Of a DNA stretch of 64,000 nucleotides, positions 23,963-32,033 are shown in pieces (the first letter of the stretch is position 1; the number at the start of each line of letters is the position of its first letter). The notes under the pieces were generated by a model that searched no databases, was not told where the DNA came from, and saw only the letters and a list, made by a program, of their open reading frames with translations. Position numbers and translations under genes: made by a program. The DNA is taken from the NCBI RefSeq assembly GCF_014208045.1, contig NZ_JACHML010000001.1, positions 2,790,001-2,854,000 on the forward strand. Direction: 5' to 3'. The stretch comes from Microbacterium thalassium. GTDB taxonomy: Bacteria; Actinomycetota; Actinomycetes; Actinomycetales; Microbacteriaceae.

Positions 23963-26900
23963 ACCCGGTCCGAGCGGATGACGAGGTCGTCCGCGACGTA
24001 GTAGAGAGTCACGTCGATCTGCGACAGCGGGACGCCGTGGCGCTTGTGGTACGCGACGCGATACAGCGCCAGCTGCAGCATCCGCTCGTCGCGCTCGTCC
24101 TCGTCGGCGGGCGGCCGGCCGGTCTTCCAGTCCACGATCTCGATGCGCCCGCCCCGGTCGTCGCGCCGGTAGACGGCGTCGAGCTTGCAGATGACATTGA
24201 CCAGACCCTCGGCGCCCGCGAGGGTGACGTCGATCTCGGTCTCGACCTCGATGGGCTGCAGCGAAGCCCATTCCGACGCGAGGAAGGTGTCGGTCAGCGC
24301 GCCCAGCTGAGCCGCGTCCGCGAGCGACGCCTCGCTCGCCGGCTCGTCGTCGACTTCCCACAGTCCGTCGTCGAGCGACGTGCCGCGTCCGGCGAGCCCG
24401 GAACGCTGCTCCACCCACGCGTGGAAGAGCGTGCCGATGCGCGTCTGGCGGTAGGGACGCTCGGGCACCGGCCGCACGATCGACGAGACGGTGCCGTCGA
24501 AGTCCTCGACGAAGTCCTTGAAGCGCGATGCCGCCACACGCGCGGGCGGCTCGGCGACCCGCGGCGCCACCCGTGCGGCCCGCTCGCGCAGCAGGCGGTC
24601 GAGTTCATCGGAGGCGGCGGCGCGGGGTCGCTCCAGCGCGCGGCGCACCTCGTCGGCGGCGGCGCGGACTCGGTCGCCGCGTTCGCCCAGCGGATCGAGC
24701 GGCCACTGCAGGGTCGCGCCCTGCCGGCCCTCGTACGGGTTCTCGTCGTCGTCGGGCTCCTCAATCGGCTCGAGCTCCAGTGCGGCGATGATCTCGGCCA
24801 GGTAGGGGCTGGGCCCCCGCGCCTGGAGCTGGCCGCCCCACCGCGAACCGGTGAGCAGCAGGTCTTCGCGCGCGCGGGTGACGGCGACGTACGCCAGCCG
24901 GCGCTCCTCGGACTCCTGGTGCGCGCGCCCCGCGCCCTTGAAGTCCCGGATCGCCCGCTGGAGGGCGGTGCGGTTGCCGGCGGTCCCGGGATCCCAGTCG
25001 AAGTGCGGCAGCGCGTCGACGTCGCCCCGGAACCGGTACGGGAGCACGCCGAACCCGAGCCAGCCCAGGGTCGAGCGCGGACGCTTGGGGAGCTCGTCCG
25101 TGACCATCCGCACCACCGCCACGGCGTCCCACTCGAGCCCCTTGGCGCCGTGGATGGTGAGCAGCTGCACGACTCCGGGCTCCGGCGGCTCGGGTCGCGG
25201 CATGAGCTCGTCGGTCTCCTCGGCGTGGTCCAGCCACGCCAGCAGGCTCCCGATCGAGCCGCGCTCGTCGGCGGCGAGGAATCCGCGGATCTCGTCGACG
25301 AACGAGCGCAGCTGCGCCGAGGCGAGACGCGCCGGCCCCCGGCTCTCGTTCGCCGCGAGCTCGACGTCCAGCCGCAGCTCGAGCTCGATCTGGCGGATGA
25401 GGTCGGGGATCGGCAGCGCCGTCGACGCGCGCAGTCGCTCGAAGACCGTCCCGGCCTCCTTGATGCGCCGTCGGCCTTCGTCGGTGAAGCCCGCGAGCAG
25501 CGCGTAGTCGGCGGGCAGGGCGCGCACGACGTCGACGGCGTCGATGATCGACACCTGCTCGTCGACGCCGACCGAGGTGCGCAGCCGCTGCACGAGCGCG
25601 TCCGGCAGGCGCGCGAACGACGCGTCGCGCTGCGCGAGCGACCTGGCCAGCTCGTGGAGCGCGGCCATGTCGGCCACGCCCACCCCGAACCGCGGGCCGA
25701 CGAGCAGACGGATCAGGCTCGATCCCTGCGACGGGTCGCTGAGCACACGCAGCGCGGCGACGACGTCCACGACCTCGGGCGTGGACAGGAGACCGCCGAG
25801 TCCGAGGATCCGGTGCGGGATGCCGCGGGCGGCGAGGGCGTCGGCGAACGTCGACATGTGCCGCTTGGCCCGGAAGAGGACGGCTCCGGAGTGGGGACGG
25901 TCGTGCGCGGCGTCGTGGGCATCGCGGGCCGCCGCGAACCAGTCCGCGACGGCGGCCGCCTCCTCCTCGATCGTCGGGGCGAACACGCGCTCCACGCGCC
26001 CGTCGCCGGCCCCCGGCCGCGCCGCGAGCGGCGGCACGTCTGCGTCGGCCGCCGCGATGACGGCGTTGGCGGCATCGAGGATCGCCTCATCGTTGCGCCA
26101 GCTGATCATGAGCGTGTAGCGCGCGCACGGCGACTCCTGCGCGAACGACCGGTCGAAGGTGCGCAGGTTGTCGGCGCTCGCCCCGCGCCAGCCGTAGATG
26201 GACTGGTGAGGGTCGCCGACGGCCATCACGGCGGTGTCGCGGAAGATGCCGCCCAGCAGCTCCGTCTGCAGCACCGACGTGTCCTGGTACTCGTCGAGCA
26301 GCACGACGCGGTACTGGTCGCGCAGGTCGCGGGCGACGTCGGGGGCCGTCTGCACGATCTCGAGCGCACCCGCGACCTGGTCGGCGAAGTCGAGGGCGCC
26401 GCGCGCGTGCTTGGCGCGGTCGTAGTCGCGCACGAGATCGGCGAGGATGCCGAGCCCGCCCATGGCCGCGTGCAGCTTCTCGATGTCGCCGGGCCCCGCG
26501 AGGTTCGGGTTGACCAGCGGAGCGACGGCCGCCTCGAGCTCGGCGCCGAACCGGGCGACCTCGTCGAGGTCGGCACGGTTGTCGAGCACTTCGCCCGCGA
26601 GCCGCTGGACGGCGTCGACCACGGTTCCGAACCGGTCCTCCCGCGTCGCCAGGCGCTCGTCGAGCGAGTCCACCACCACCCGGCGCGCGGTGAGCCACGA
26701 GCCGGACTGGCTCAGCAGCGCCGCCTCGGCATCACGGCCGATGCGTGCCGCGTGCTCGCGCACGATCGCGTCGGCGAACGCGTTGTACGTCGACACCCGC
26801 GCCCGCAGCAGCACGTCCTCGCCCACGGGAGCCGCCTGGTCGCCGGTGAGCGTGCCGTGCTCGCGCGCGAGGCGGTCGAGCTGCTCGCCGAGGGCCGCGC

Positions 26901-27303
26901 CGCGGCGCCGCTCCGGTTCGCCGCCGACGCGCTCCCACACGTCGGCGAGCGCCCCGGATGCCGCGAGCGACCCGATGAGCGGCACGAGCCCCCGCCGGGC
27001 GTACTCGTCGACCCGCGCGAGCCGCGCGCCGATGCGCTCCCCCAGTTCGCCGGCGGCCTTGCGCGTGAACGTCAGCCCGAGCACTTCGTCGCGGCGCACG
27101 TGCCCGTTCGCGACGAGCCACACCACGCGGCCGGCCATCGTCTCGGTCTTGCCGCTTCCCGCGCCGGCGATCACGAGCGCGGGCGTCGCCGGCGCCTCGA
27201 TGACGGCGCGCTGGTCGGCCGTGGGCTCGGGGAGGCCGAGCGCCGCGGCGATGGCGGATGCCGACAGGCCTGCTCCGGCCGGCCATGCCCCGGAGGACGT
27301 CAC
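23884..27303 (-). CDS. adnB: UvrD-like helicase with RecB-type nuclease domain (AdnB-like)
   Basis: This 1139-residue protein has an SF1A motor at the N-terminus and a RecB-family nuclease at the C-terminus. Walker A GAGSGKT is at 47-53, LDEYQDTSVLQ is motif II, GDPHQSIYGWRG is motif III and VAVTRAREDLLL is motif VI. The nuclease core is IEIVDWKTG (D1058, K1060) followed by the QLALYR helix. In mycobacteria AdnA and AdnB form the heterodimer that resects double-strand breaks. The GTG at 27303 overlaps the upstream adnA stop (GTGA), so the subunits are co-translated. The frame extends upstream to 28218, but that part is a shadow of adnA. The name rests on architecture and gene order, not on alignment scores. 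Confidence 0.85.
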   Translation of the reverse strand: MTSSGAWPAGAGLSASAIAAALGLPEPTADQRAVIEAPATPALVIAGAGSGKTETMAGRVVWLVANGHVRRDEVLGLTFTRKAAGELGERIGARLARVDEYARRGLVPLIGSLAASGALADVWERVGGEPERRRGAALGEQLDRLAREHGTLTGDQAAPVGEDVLLRARVSTYNAFADAIVREHAARIGRDAEAALLSQSGSWLTARRVVVDSLDERLATREDRFGTVVDAVQRLAGEVLDNRADLDEVARFGAELEAAVAPLVNPNLAGPGDIEKLHAAMGGLGILADLVRDYDRAKHARGALDFADQVAGALEIVQTAPDVARDLRDQYRVVLLDEYQDTSVLQTELLGGIFRDTAVMAVGDPHQSIYGWRGASADNLRTFDRSFAQESPCARYTLMISWRNDEAILDAANAVIAAADADVPPLAARPGAGDGRVERVFAPTIEEEAAAVADWFAAARDAHDAAHDRPHSGAVLFRAKRHMSTFADALAARGIPHRILGLGGLLSTPEVVDVVAALRVLSDPSQGSSLIRLLVGPRFGVGVADMAALHELARSLAQRDASFARLPDALVQRLRTSVGVDEQVSIIDAVDVVRALPADYALLAGFTDEGRRRIKEAGTVFERLRASTALPIPDLIRQIELELRLDVELAANESRGPARLASAQLRSFVDEIRGFLAADERGSIGSLLAWLDHAEETDELMPRPEPPEPGVVQLLTIHGAKGLEWDAVAVVRMVTDELPKRPRSTLGWLGFGVLPYRFRGDVDALPHFDWDPGTAGNRTALQRAIRDFKGAGRAHQESEERRLAYVAVTRAREDLLLTGSRWGGQLQARGPSPYLAEIIAALELEPIEEPDDDENPYEGRQGATLQWPLDPLGERGDRVRAAADEVRRALERPRAAASDELDRLLRERAARVAPRVAEPPARVAASRFKDFVEDFDGTVSSIVRPVPERPYRQTRIGTLFHAWVEQRSGLAGRGTSLDDGLWEVDDEPASEASLADAAQLGALTDTFLASEWASLQPIEVETEIDVTLAGAEGLVNVICKLDAVYRRDDRGGRIEIVDWKTGRPPADEDERDERMLQLALYRVAYHKRHGVPLSQIDVTLYYVADDLVIRSDRVYSEAELVQRWNAAREARSVSSSASA

Positions 27304-30300
27304 GACGAGCTCACCGCCTTCACCGTGTGCAGACGGCACACCGCGAAGCGGTCGTCGGTGCAGTGGGCGTCGACGTTCGCGGTGAAGTCGGATGCGGCCA
27401 TGCCGCGGGCGTTGACGCCGATGCGCCGCAGGAACGCCGCACGGGCCTCGTCGTCCATGGGCGGCTGATGGGCGATCCGGTAGTGGGTGCCCTTCAGGGT
27501 CTTCGACAGCACCAGCAGGCGCGCCCCGGCGTTCACGGCCCCGTCGACCCCCTCCACGAGACCCTCGGCCACCGCGAGCTGGTACGCGGCCAGCTGGGCG
27601 TCGTCGGCGACCTTGTCGGCCGACACGCGCGACTCCGACCGTCCGGTCTTCAGGTCGAGCACGACGACGCGCTGTGCGTCTCCCGCCCCCGTGACCGGCA
27701 CGTCCTCGCCGCGCCCCGGCGGGTAGACCTCGACGCGGTCGATGGAGCCCGACAGCAGCGCGGCAGGTCCTTCGTCGTCGGCGTCGGCGGTCCGCACCGA
27801 CGGCTCGCCTCCGCCGGGCAGATCGATCGCGAGCCGGAAGCGCGACTCGGCGCCGACCGCGACACCGCCCTCGGCGCCGACCCGGCGCAGGTACACGTGG
27901 AGCCGCTGCACGAGCACCTCGGCCCACGCACGCTCCTGCCGTTCGAGCCATTCCGCCTCGAACGGCAGTTCGCCCCAGCGATCGTCGACCGCCTCGCGCA
28001 GCGCGGTGAGCTCGCCGTCGGGCGCCGCCTCCATGGCGGCGTGGAGGATCGTGCCGAGCCCGGACGAGAACGAGCTGGTGTCGCCGCCGAGTGCGCGCAC
28101 CGCCCAGTCGAGCGCGCATTTCTCGAAGCCTTCGAGGCGCGACGGCGAGATGCGCACGGGCGAGACGTCGAGGTCGTGCAGCGGCGCTGTACTCGAGGGC
28201 CCGGCGACGCCGAACCACTCGTCGGGATGCGCGCCGGGAACGCCCGCGTCGGCCAGCAGAGCCAGCTGCCGTGCGGCGTGAGCGCGCTCGGCCCCGTCCC
28301 GGGTCGACGTGAGGGTCCTCCGGTGCCGCGCCACCAGTCCGCGCAGCGTCAGCGGGTGGGATGCTGCGTCACCGGCATCCGCCACCGGGTCGGGCAGATA
28401 GGCGAACAGCGCGCTCGGGCCGAGGTCGTCGTCGTCGACCGCCGTCACGACCACGCGCGACCGCGCCCGCGACACCGCGCGCGCGAACAGTCGCAGCTCT
28501 TCGTGGAGTGCCGAGCGGCGCCGGTCGAGCACGGCCGGCTCGGGCACGGCCGCGCCGTCGCGCCAGGCGGCCGCCGCGTCGGCGAGCCGCCAGGCGTCCA
28601 GCAGCCCGCCGCGCAGCCGGGTGTTCGGCCACACGCCGTCCTGGACGCCCGCGAGGATCACCGCCTCGAATTCGGTGCCGAGGGCCGAGGCCGGGGTCAG
28701 CAGCGCGACGGTGCCCGACCGCTCGGGCGCGGTGAGCATGTCCTCGGGGACGTCGCTGTCGAGGATCTCGCGGATGAACCCCGCCGGCCCCTCCTCGGGC
28801 GCCCGCTCGACGGAGCGCTTGGCCGCGCCGAAGAGGGCGACGAGCGCGTCCAGCGAGCGGGTCGCCTCGTCCGCGCCCGCGCCGCCGGACTGCGTGCGGC
28901 GCAGCCATGTCTGCTCGAGTCCGGAGCGCTCCCACACGGTCCACAGCAGCTCGTGGATCGTCGCGCCCCGGCGGGCCTGGTGATGGACCTTCTCGAGCGC
29001 CGCCGCGAGGCGCCCGGCGCGCCGCGCCTCGGCGGAGTCGATGAGCGCGAGCCACGCGGGTTCGCGCATCGCCGCGGCCAGCAGCTCGCGCGCGGACCGG
29101 GTGCCCTCCTCTGCCAGTTCGGCGACGCGCAGCCGCGCGCGCAGGCGCCGCAGGCCAACCGCGTCGAGCCCGCCGAACGCCGTCAGCAGCGCGTCCGCGA
29201 CGTCGTCGGGATCGCGCTCGTCGGCATCCGTCATGCCCAGCCGCACGATGCCGACGAGATCGCGCACCACCTCTTCGCGTCCGAGCGGCCGCGGCACGCT
29301 CGCGGCGCGGGTGGGGACCTCGCGCGCGGCCAGCTCGACGTCCAGCTGCGCCACCTGGCGCGTGTCGTGCGCGATGACGGCCATGTCGTCCCACGCGATC
29401 CCGTCCATCACATGCCAGGTGCGCAGCGTCCGCGCGATGCGGTCGACCTCCGCGAACGGCGAGTCGGCCACGATCGCCGTCACGGCGTCATCGTCTGTCA
29501 CCGGCCCGGGCGCGCGCCGGTGGTCCACGCGGCCGCTCGCTCCGATCGACGCCGTCACCGACCGGGTCAGGCGCGTCAGGCCCGGTGCGGCGCGATGCGG
29601 GCCGTCCAGCACGTGGACGTCGGAGCCGAGGATGCGCACGAGCTGCTCGAACAGCTCGACGCTGGCCCCGCGGAACGCGCCCGAGGCGATGTCGGGGTCG
29701 CCGAACGCGAGGACGGCGATGCCGCGCTCGCGGGCGGCCTCCACCAGGGCGACGCCGCCGCGCGTGAGCTCCTGCGCGTCGTCGATCAGGAGCACCCGCA
29801 GGCGGGATGCCGGGCCGATGCGGGCGGCATCGGCGGTGGCGAGGAGCCCCGCCGCCTCGTGCACGAGCTGGGCGGGGTCGCGGTGGTCGGCGCGCATGCG
29901 CCCGAGCGTGTACGCGTACTCGGCGGCGAAGCCGGCGGCGGCCGCCCATGTCTCATGTGCCTGCGCCGTCGCGAGGGAGCCGAGGTCGGCGGGTGCGAGT
30001 CCGAGTTCGGCGCATTCGGCGAACAGCGCCCGCAGCTCCGACCGGAACGCGCGCGAGCGGCGCACCGCCGGCGACAGCGCAGCCGGCCAGCGGTCGGCTC
30101 CGTGCGCGGCATCCTCTTCATCGCCCGCGAGGAGCTCGGCGATGATGCGGTCCTGGTCGCCCGCGGTGAGCAGGAGCGGCGGTGCCGCATCGGCGGCGAC
30201 AGCGGCCGCGCGCACGAGCTGGAACGCGAACGACGACGTCGACCGCGCGAGCGGCCCCGGAGTGGCGACGTCCAGTCCCGCGGCGAGCCGGTCGCGCAGC

Positions 30301-30515
30301 TCCGTCGCCGTCTGGCGCGTCGGGGTGAGCACGAGCAGCTCGTCGGGTTCGAGGCCGGCTTCGGTGAGCAGCCGCGCGACGCGGCGCACGAGCACCGTCG
30401 TCTTGCCCGTTCCGGGAGCGCCGAGCACGACGCCCGATGCCTCGGGATCGAGGTCGACCACCGACCGCTGGTCGGCATCCAGGCGGGCGGACGCATCGAA
30501 CCGGCGGGACATCAC
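27300..30515 (-). CDS. adnA: Helicase-nuclease subunit with PD-(D/E)XK domain (AdnA-like)
   Basis: This 1071-residue partner of the downstream gene has Walker A GAPGTGKTT near residue 32 and a helicase-like body with a LIDDAQEL motif II, less canonical than in AdnB. The C-terminal nuclease is recognised by VVVLDLKTG near residue 953 and QLAAYQ. Cysteines in FEKC and near the C-terminus may staple the nuclease fold, but the spacing is not diagnostic by eye. The start is given as GTG 30515 because TACCGT ends 6 bases before it; an ATG follows directly at 30512. The frame runs on to 31055 without support. The heterodimer is expected to take the place of RecBCD/AddAB in end resection. Confidence 0.82.
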   Translation of the reverse strand: MMSRRFDASARLDADQRSVVDLDPEASGVVLGAPGTGKTTVLVRRVARLLTEAGLEPDELLVLTPTRQTATELRDRLAAGLDVATPGPLARSTSSFAFQLVRAAAVAADAAPPLLLTAGDQDRIIAELLAGDEEDAAHGADRWPAALSPAVRRSRAFRSELRALFAECAELGLAPADLGSLATAQAHETWAAAAGFAAEYAYTLGRMRADHRDPAQLVHEAAGLLATADAARIGPASRLRVLLIDDAQELTRGGVALVEAARERGIAVLAFGDPDIASGAFRGASVELFEQLVRILGSDVHVLDGPHRAAPGLTRLTRSVTASIGASGRVDHRRAPGPVTDDDAVTAIVADSPFAEVDRIARTLRTWHVMDGIAWDDMAVIAHDTRQVAQLDVELAAREVPTRAASVPRPLGREEVVRDLVGIVRLGMTDADERDPDDVADALLTAFGGLDAVGLRRLRARLRVAELAEEGTRSARELLAAAMREPAWLALIDSAEARRAGRLAAALEKVHHQARRGATIHELLWTVWERSGLEQTWLRRTQSGGAGADEATRSLDALVALFGAAKRSVERAPEEGPAGFIREILDSDVPEDMLTAPERSGTVALLTPASALGTEFEAVILAGVQDGVWPNTRLRGGLLDAWRLADAAAAWRDGAAVPEPAVLDRRRSALHEELRLFARAVSRARSRVVVTAVDDDDLGPSALFAYLPDPVADAGDAASHPLTLRGLVARHRRTLTSTRDGAERAHAARQLALLADAGVPGAHPDEWFGVAGPSSTAPLHDLDVSPVRISPSRLEGFEKCALDWAVRALGGDTSSFSSGLGTILHAAMEAAPDGELTALREAVDDRWGELPFEAEWLERQERAWAEVLVQRLHVYLRRVGAEGGVAVGAESRFRLAIDLPGGGEPSVRTADADDEGPAALLSGSIDRVEVYPPGRGEDVPVTGAGDAQRVVVLDLKTGRSESRVSADKVADDAQLAAYQLAVAEGLVEGVDGAVNAGARLLVLSKTLKGTHYRIAHQPPMDDEARAAFLRRIGVNARGMAASDFTANVDAHCTDDRFAVCRLHTVKAVSSS

Positions 30516-30521
30516 CCCTCG

Positions 30522-30527
30522 ACGGTA
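30522..30527 (-). promoter_or_regulatory. -10 element TACCGT, leaderless adnAB operon
   Basis: The hexamer ends 6 bases before the GTG at 30515. No -35 box is recognisable. Confidence 0.4.
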
Positions 30528-30597
30528 GCGCGGGCCGGCGACACGGCCGTTCGCCCACAGCGTGCGCCCCGGCGGCGGGTGCGCACCGGCCGTGTCG

Positions 30598-30630
30598 TAG
30601 AGTGGCCATGCGCCCGGGGCACCGGGTCGC
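30598..30630 (+). promoter_or_regulatory. -10 (TAGAGT) and 5'-terminal hairpin of DUF3107 mRNA
   Basis: TAGAGT lies at 30598-30603. The predicted +1 at 30610 opens a stem of GCG-CCCGG paired with CCGGG-CGC (one bulged T at 30627) closing a GGCA loop. The leader then runs to AAAGG at 30642-30646 and the GTG at 30654. Confidence 0.4.
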
Positions 30631-30653
30631 GCACGCTCGAGAAAGGCAGTCAC

Positions 30654-30878
30654 GTGGAGATCCGCATCGGCATCGCGAACACCGGCCGTGAGCTCAGCTT
30701 CGAGACGGACGAGCCCGCTGCCGCGGTGAAGAAGTCCGTCGCGGGCGCGCTCGACGCGGGAGCCACCCACCTGACCTTCGCCGACAACAAGGGCAACTCC
30801 TACATCGTCCCGACCACGGGTCTGGCCTACATCGAGCTCGGCACCGAGGAGTCGCGCCGCGTCGGCTTCGTCGCCTGA
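30654..30878 (+). CDS. DUF3107 family small protein
   Basis: This 74-residue protein matches the actinobacterial DUF3107 family (TB9.4 in M. tuberculosis, from memory), recognised by EIRIGIANTGRELSFET and the C-terminal YIELGTEESRRVGFVA. The function is unknown. The GTG at 30654 has AAAGG 7 bases upstream. The upstream frame reaching 27258 is antisense shadow of adnA. It sits between adnA and the ferritin-like/rhlE pair as in other actinobacteria. Confidence 0.88.
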   Translation: MEIRIGIANTGRELSFETDEPAAAVKKSVAGALDAGATHLTFADNKGNSYIVPTTGLAYIELGTEESRRVGFVA

Positions 30879-30888
30879 CGGAGGCGGC

Positions 30889-31179
30889 ATGCAGATCCTG
30901 CTCGCGTTCATCGCCGGCGCCGTGATCGGCATCGGCGTGCACTTCCACATCGGCGCGCGATCCACGCGCGGAGCGGCGCTGGCCCCCATGATCGGCGCGA
31001 TCTCGGGCGGCGGCGCGTGGACGATCCTCACGTGGGCCGGCATCGGCATCGACACGCCGTGGCCGTGGCTGGCGGCGATCGTCGTGCCGCTGGCGGTGAC
31101 CTATCCGGCGGTCATCGTGCTGTCGCGCGTGCGCACGGCCCGCGACGCCGCCGAGCGCGAGCGCCTCGGCATCGGCTGA
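30889..31179 (+). CDS. Small membrane protein of unknown function
   Basis: This 96-residue protein has three predicted membrane helices (about 1-20, 30-50, 60-80) and a short basic cytoplasmic tail ending in RDAAERERLGIG. It begins 10 bases after the DUF3107 stop with GGAGGC before the ATG, so it is probably co-transcribed with that gene. I do not recognise the family. Codon use and base composition are like the neighbours. Confidence 0.75.
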   Translation: MQILLAFIAGAVIGIGVHFHIGARSTRGAALAPMIGAISGGGAWTILTWAGIGIDTPWPWLAAIVVPLAVTYPAVIVLSRVRTARDAAERERLGIG

Positions 31180-31186
31180 GGACGCC

Positions 31187-31903
31187 TCAGGCGGCGAGGC
31201 CCATCGCGTCCATGCGACGCGAATGCGCCGACATCAGCTCGGTGAACACCGGCTCGACCTTCTCCTCGTCGGCCAGGTCGAGCTGCCGGGGACGGAGCGC
31301 GGCGCGCGCGATCAGGAGCGTGTCGCCGACCAGGCGCCTCCCCCACATCGCCAGCAGCGACTTCATCTCGACGTCCCCGTCGATCGCGGCGTGGATGAGG
31401 TCGACGATCGCCTCGCGGTCGGAGTCGACGCCGAGGATACGGGCGACGCGCCGGCCGGTGTCGCCGTAGCTCGACGCGAGAGCGAGGTAGAAGTCGTCGA
31501 GCATGCCCGCCGTGATGTGCACCGAGAGCATCGTCTCCTGCGGGCGCACGCCGTGCGTCTCGCGCCGGAAGTCGTCGAGGGGCTCCCGGAACGGCAGCAT
31601 GAGCGCCGTCGGGTCGTCGCCGCGCTCGCGGATGAGCGCCACGAGCTCCTCGTGCTTGGTCAGCGCGGCCCCGGCGGCGCGCGACAGGGCCTCTTTGTCC
31701 TCGAGCTCGGGGGTCGCCGCGATCAGCTCGCTGAGGGTCTCGAAGAACCCCAGCTGCAGGTACGCCGCCTGTCCCAGGAACGTGTCGGCATCGGGTGCGA
31801 GCTCCTCGAAATCCACGCGCACGGCGTCGCCGAAGTCCCCCCGGGAGCGCAGCGTCATCGTGCGCTCGCCCGCCGAGCGCCGCTGCCAGAACCACCTCAC
31901 CAC
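31187..31903 (-). CDS. Ferritin-like fold protein (tRNA-hydroxylase-like / DUF3066 type)
   Basis: This protein of about 238 residues is almost wholly helical and resembles the ferritin-like proteins found beside rhlE in actinobacteria. Carboxylate/histidine pairs suitable for a di-iron site are visible on separate helices (FFETLSELI, ALTKHEELVALI, HITAGMLDD, DGDVEMKSLL). Homologues are distantly related to the tRNA hydroxylase MiaE, but the function here is unproven. I take GTG 31903 as start because TAGGCT ends 7 bases upstream; the adjacent GTG 31900 is equally possible. A longer frame to 32251 is rejected because it runs under the rhlE gene. Confidence 0.75.
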   Translation of the reverse strand: MVRWFWQRRSAGERTMTLRSRGDFGDAVRVDFEELAPDADTFLGQAAYLQLGFFETLSELIAATPELEDKEALSRAAGAALTKHEELVALIRERGDDPTALMLPFREPLDDFRRETHGVRPQETMLSVHITAGMLDDFYLALASSYGDTGRRVARILGVDSDREAIVDLIHAAIDGDVEMKSLLAMWGRRLVGDTLLIARAALRPRQLDLADEEKVEPVFTELMSAHSRRMDAMGLAA

Positions 31904-31910
31904 GGGGTCT

Positions 31911-31916
31911 AGCCTA
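31911..31916 (-). promoter_or_regulatory. -10 element TAGGCT, leaderless ferritin-like gene
   Basis: The hexamer ends 7 bases before GTG 31903. It lies 8 bases from the opposing rhlE -10 (31925-31930), so RNA polymerase bound for one gene would block the other. Confidence 0.45.
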
Positions 31917-31924
31917 TGGCCGGG

Positions 31925-32014
31925 TATCCTGGAATGTATCCCGGCGTCGGACCGGGACCCCGCGCCTGCGGCTGAAGAGGGCGTGGATCCATCTCGCGGC
32001 CACCGCCGCCCTCT
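31925..32014 (+). promoter_or_regulatory. rhlE promoter (-10 TATCCT) and structured leader
   Basis: TATCCT (31925-31930) predicts +1 at about 31937, giving a leader of nearly 100 bases. It holds a hairpin TCCCGG/CCGGGA (31939-31944 with 31952-31957) close to +1 and a second perfect 8-bp stem AGAGGGCG/CGCCCTCT (31976-31983 with 32007-32014) shortly before the start codon. The second could hide the ribosome site until it is unwound. Confidence 0.4.
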
Positions 32015-32033
32015 CCCCGAACAGGTGCATATC

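Noticed and set aside
23197..27468. Open frame of more than 1400 codons antisense to adnB
   Set aside because: Composition is Arg/Asp/Val/His-rich without recognisable motifs, and the opposite strand has all helicase and nuclease motifs. Long antisense frames are expected at about 70% GC.
27258..30653. Long plus-strand frame leading into the DUF3107 gene
   Set aside because: It is antisense to adnA; the family match begins only at GTG 30654 where a ribosome site is present.
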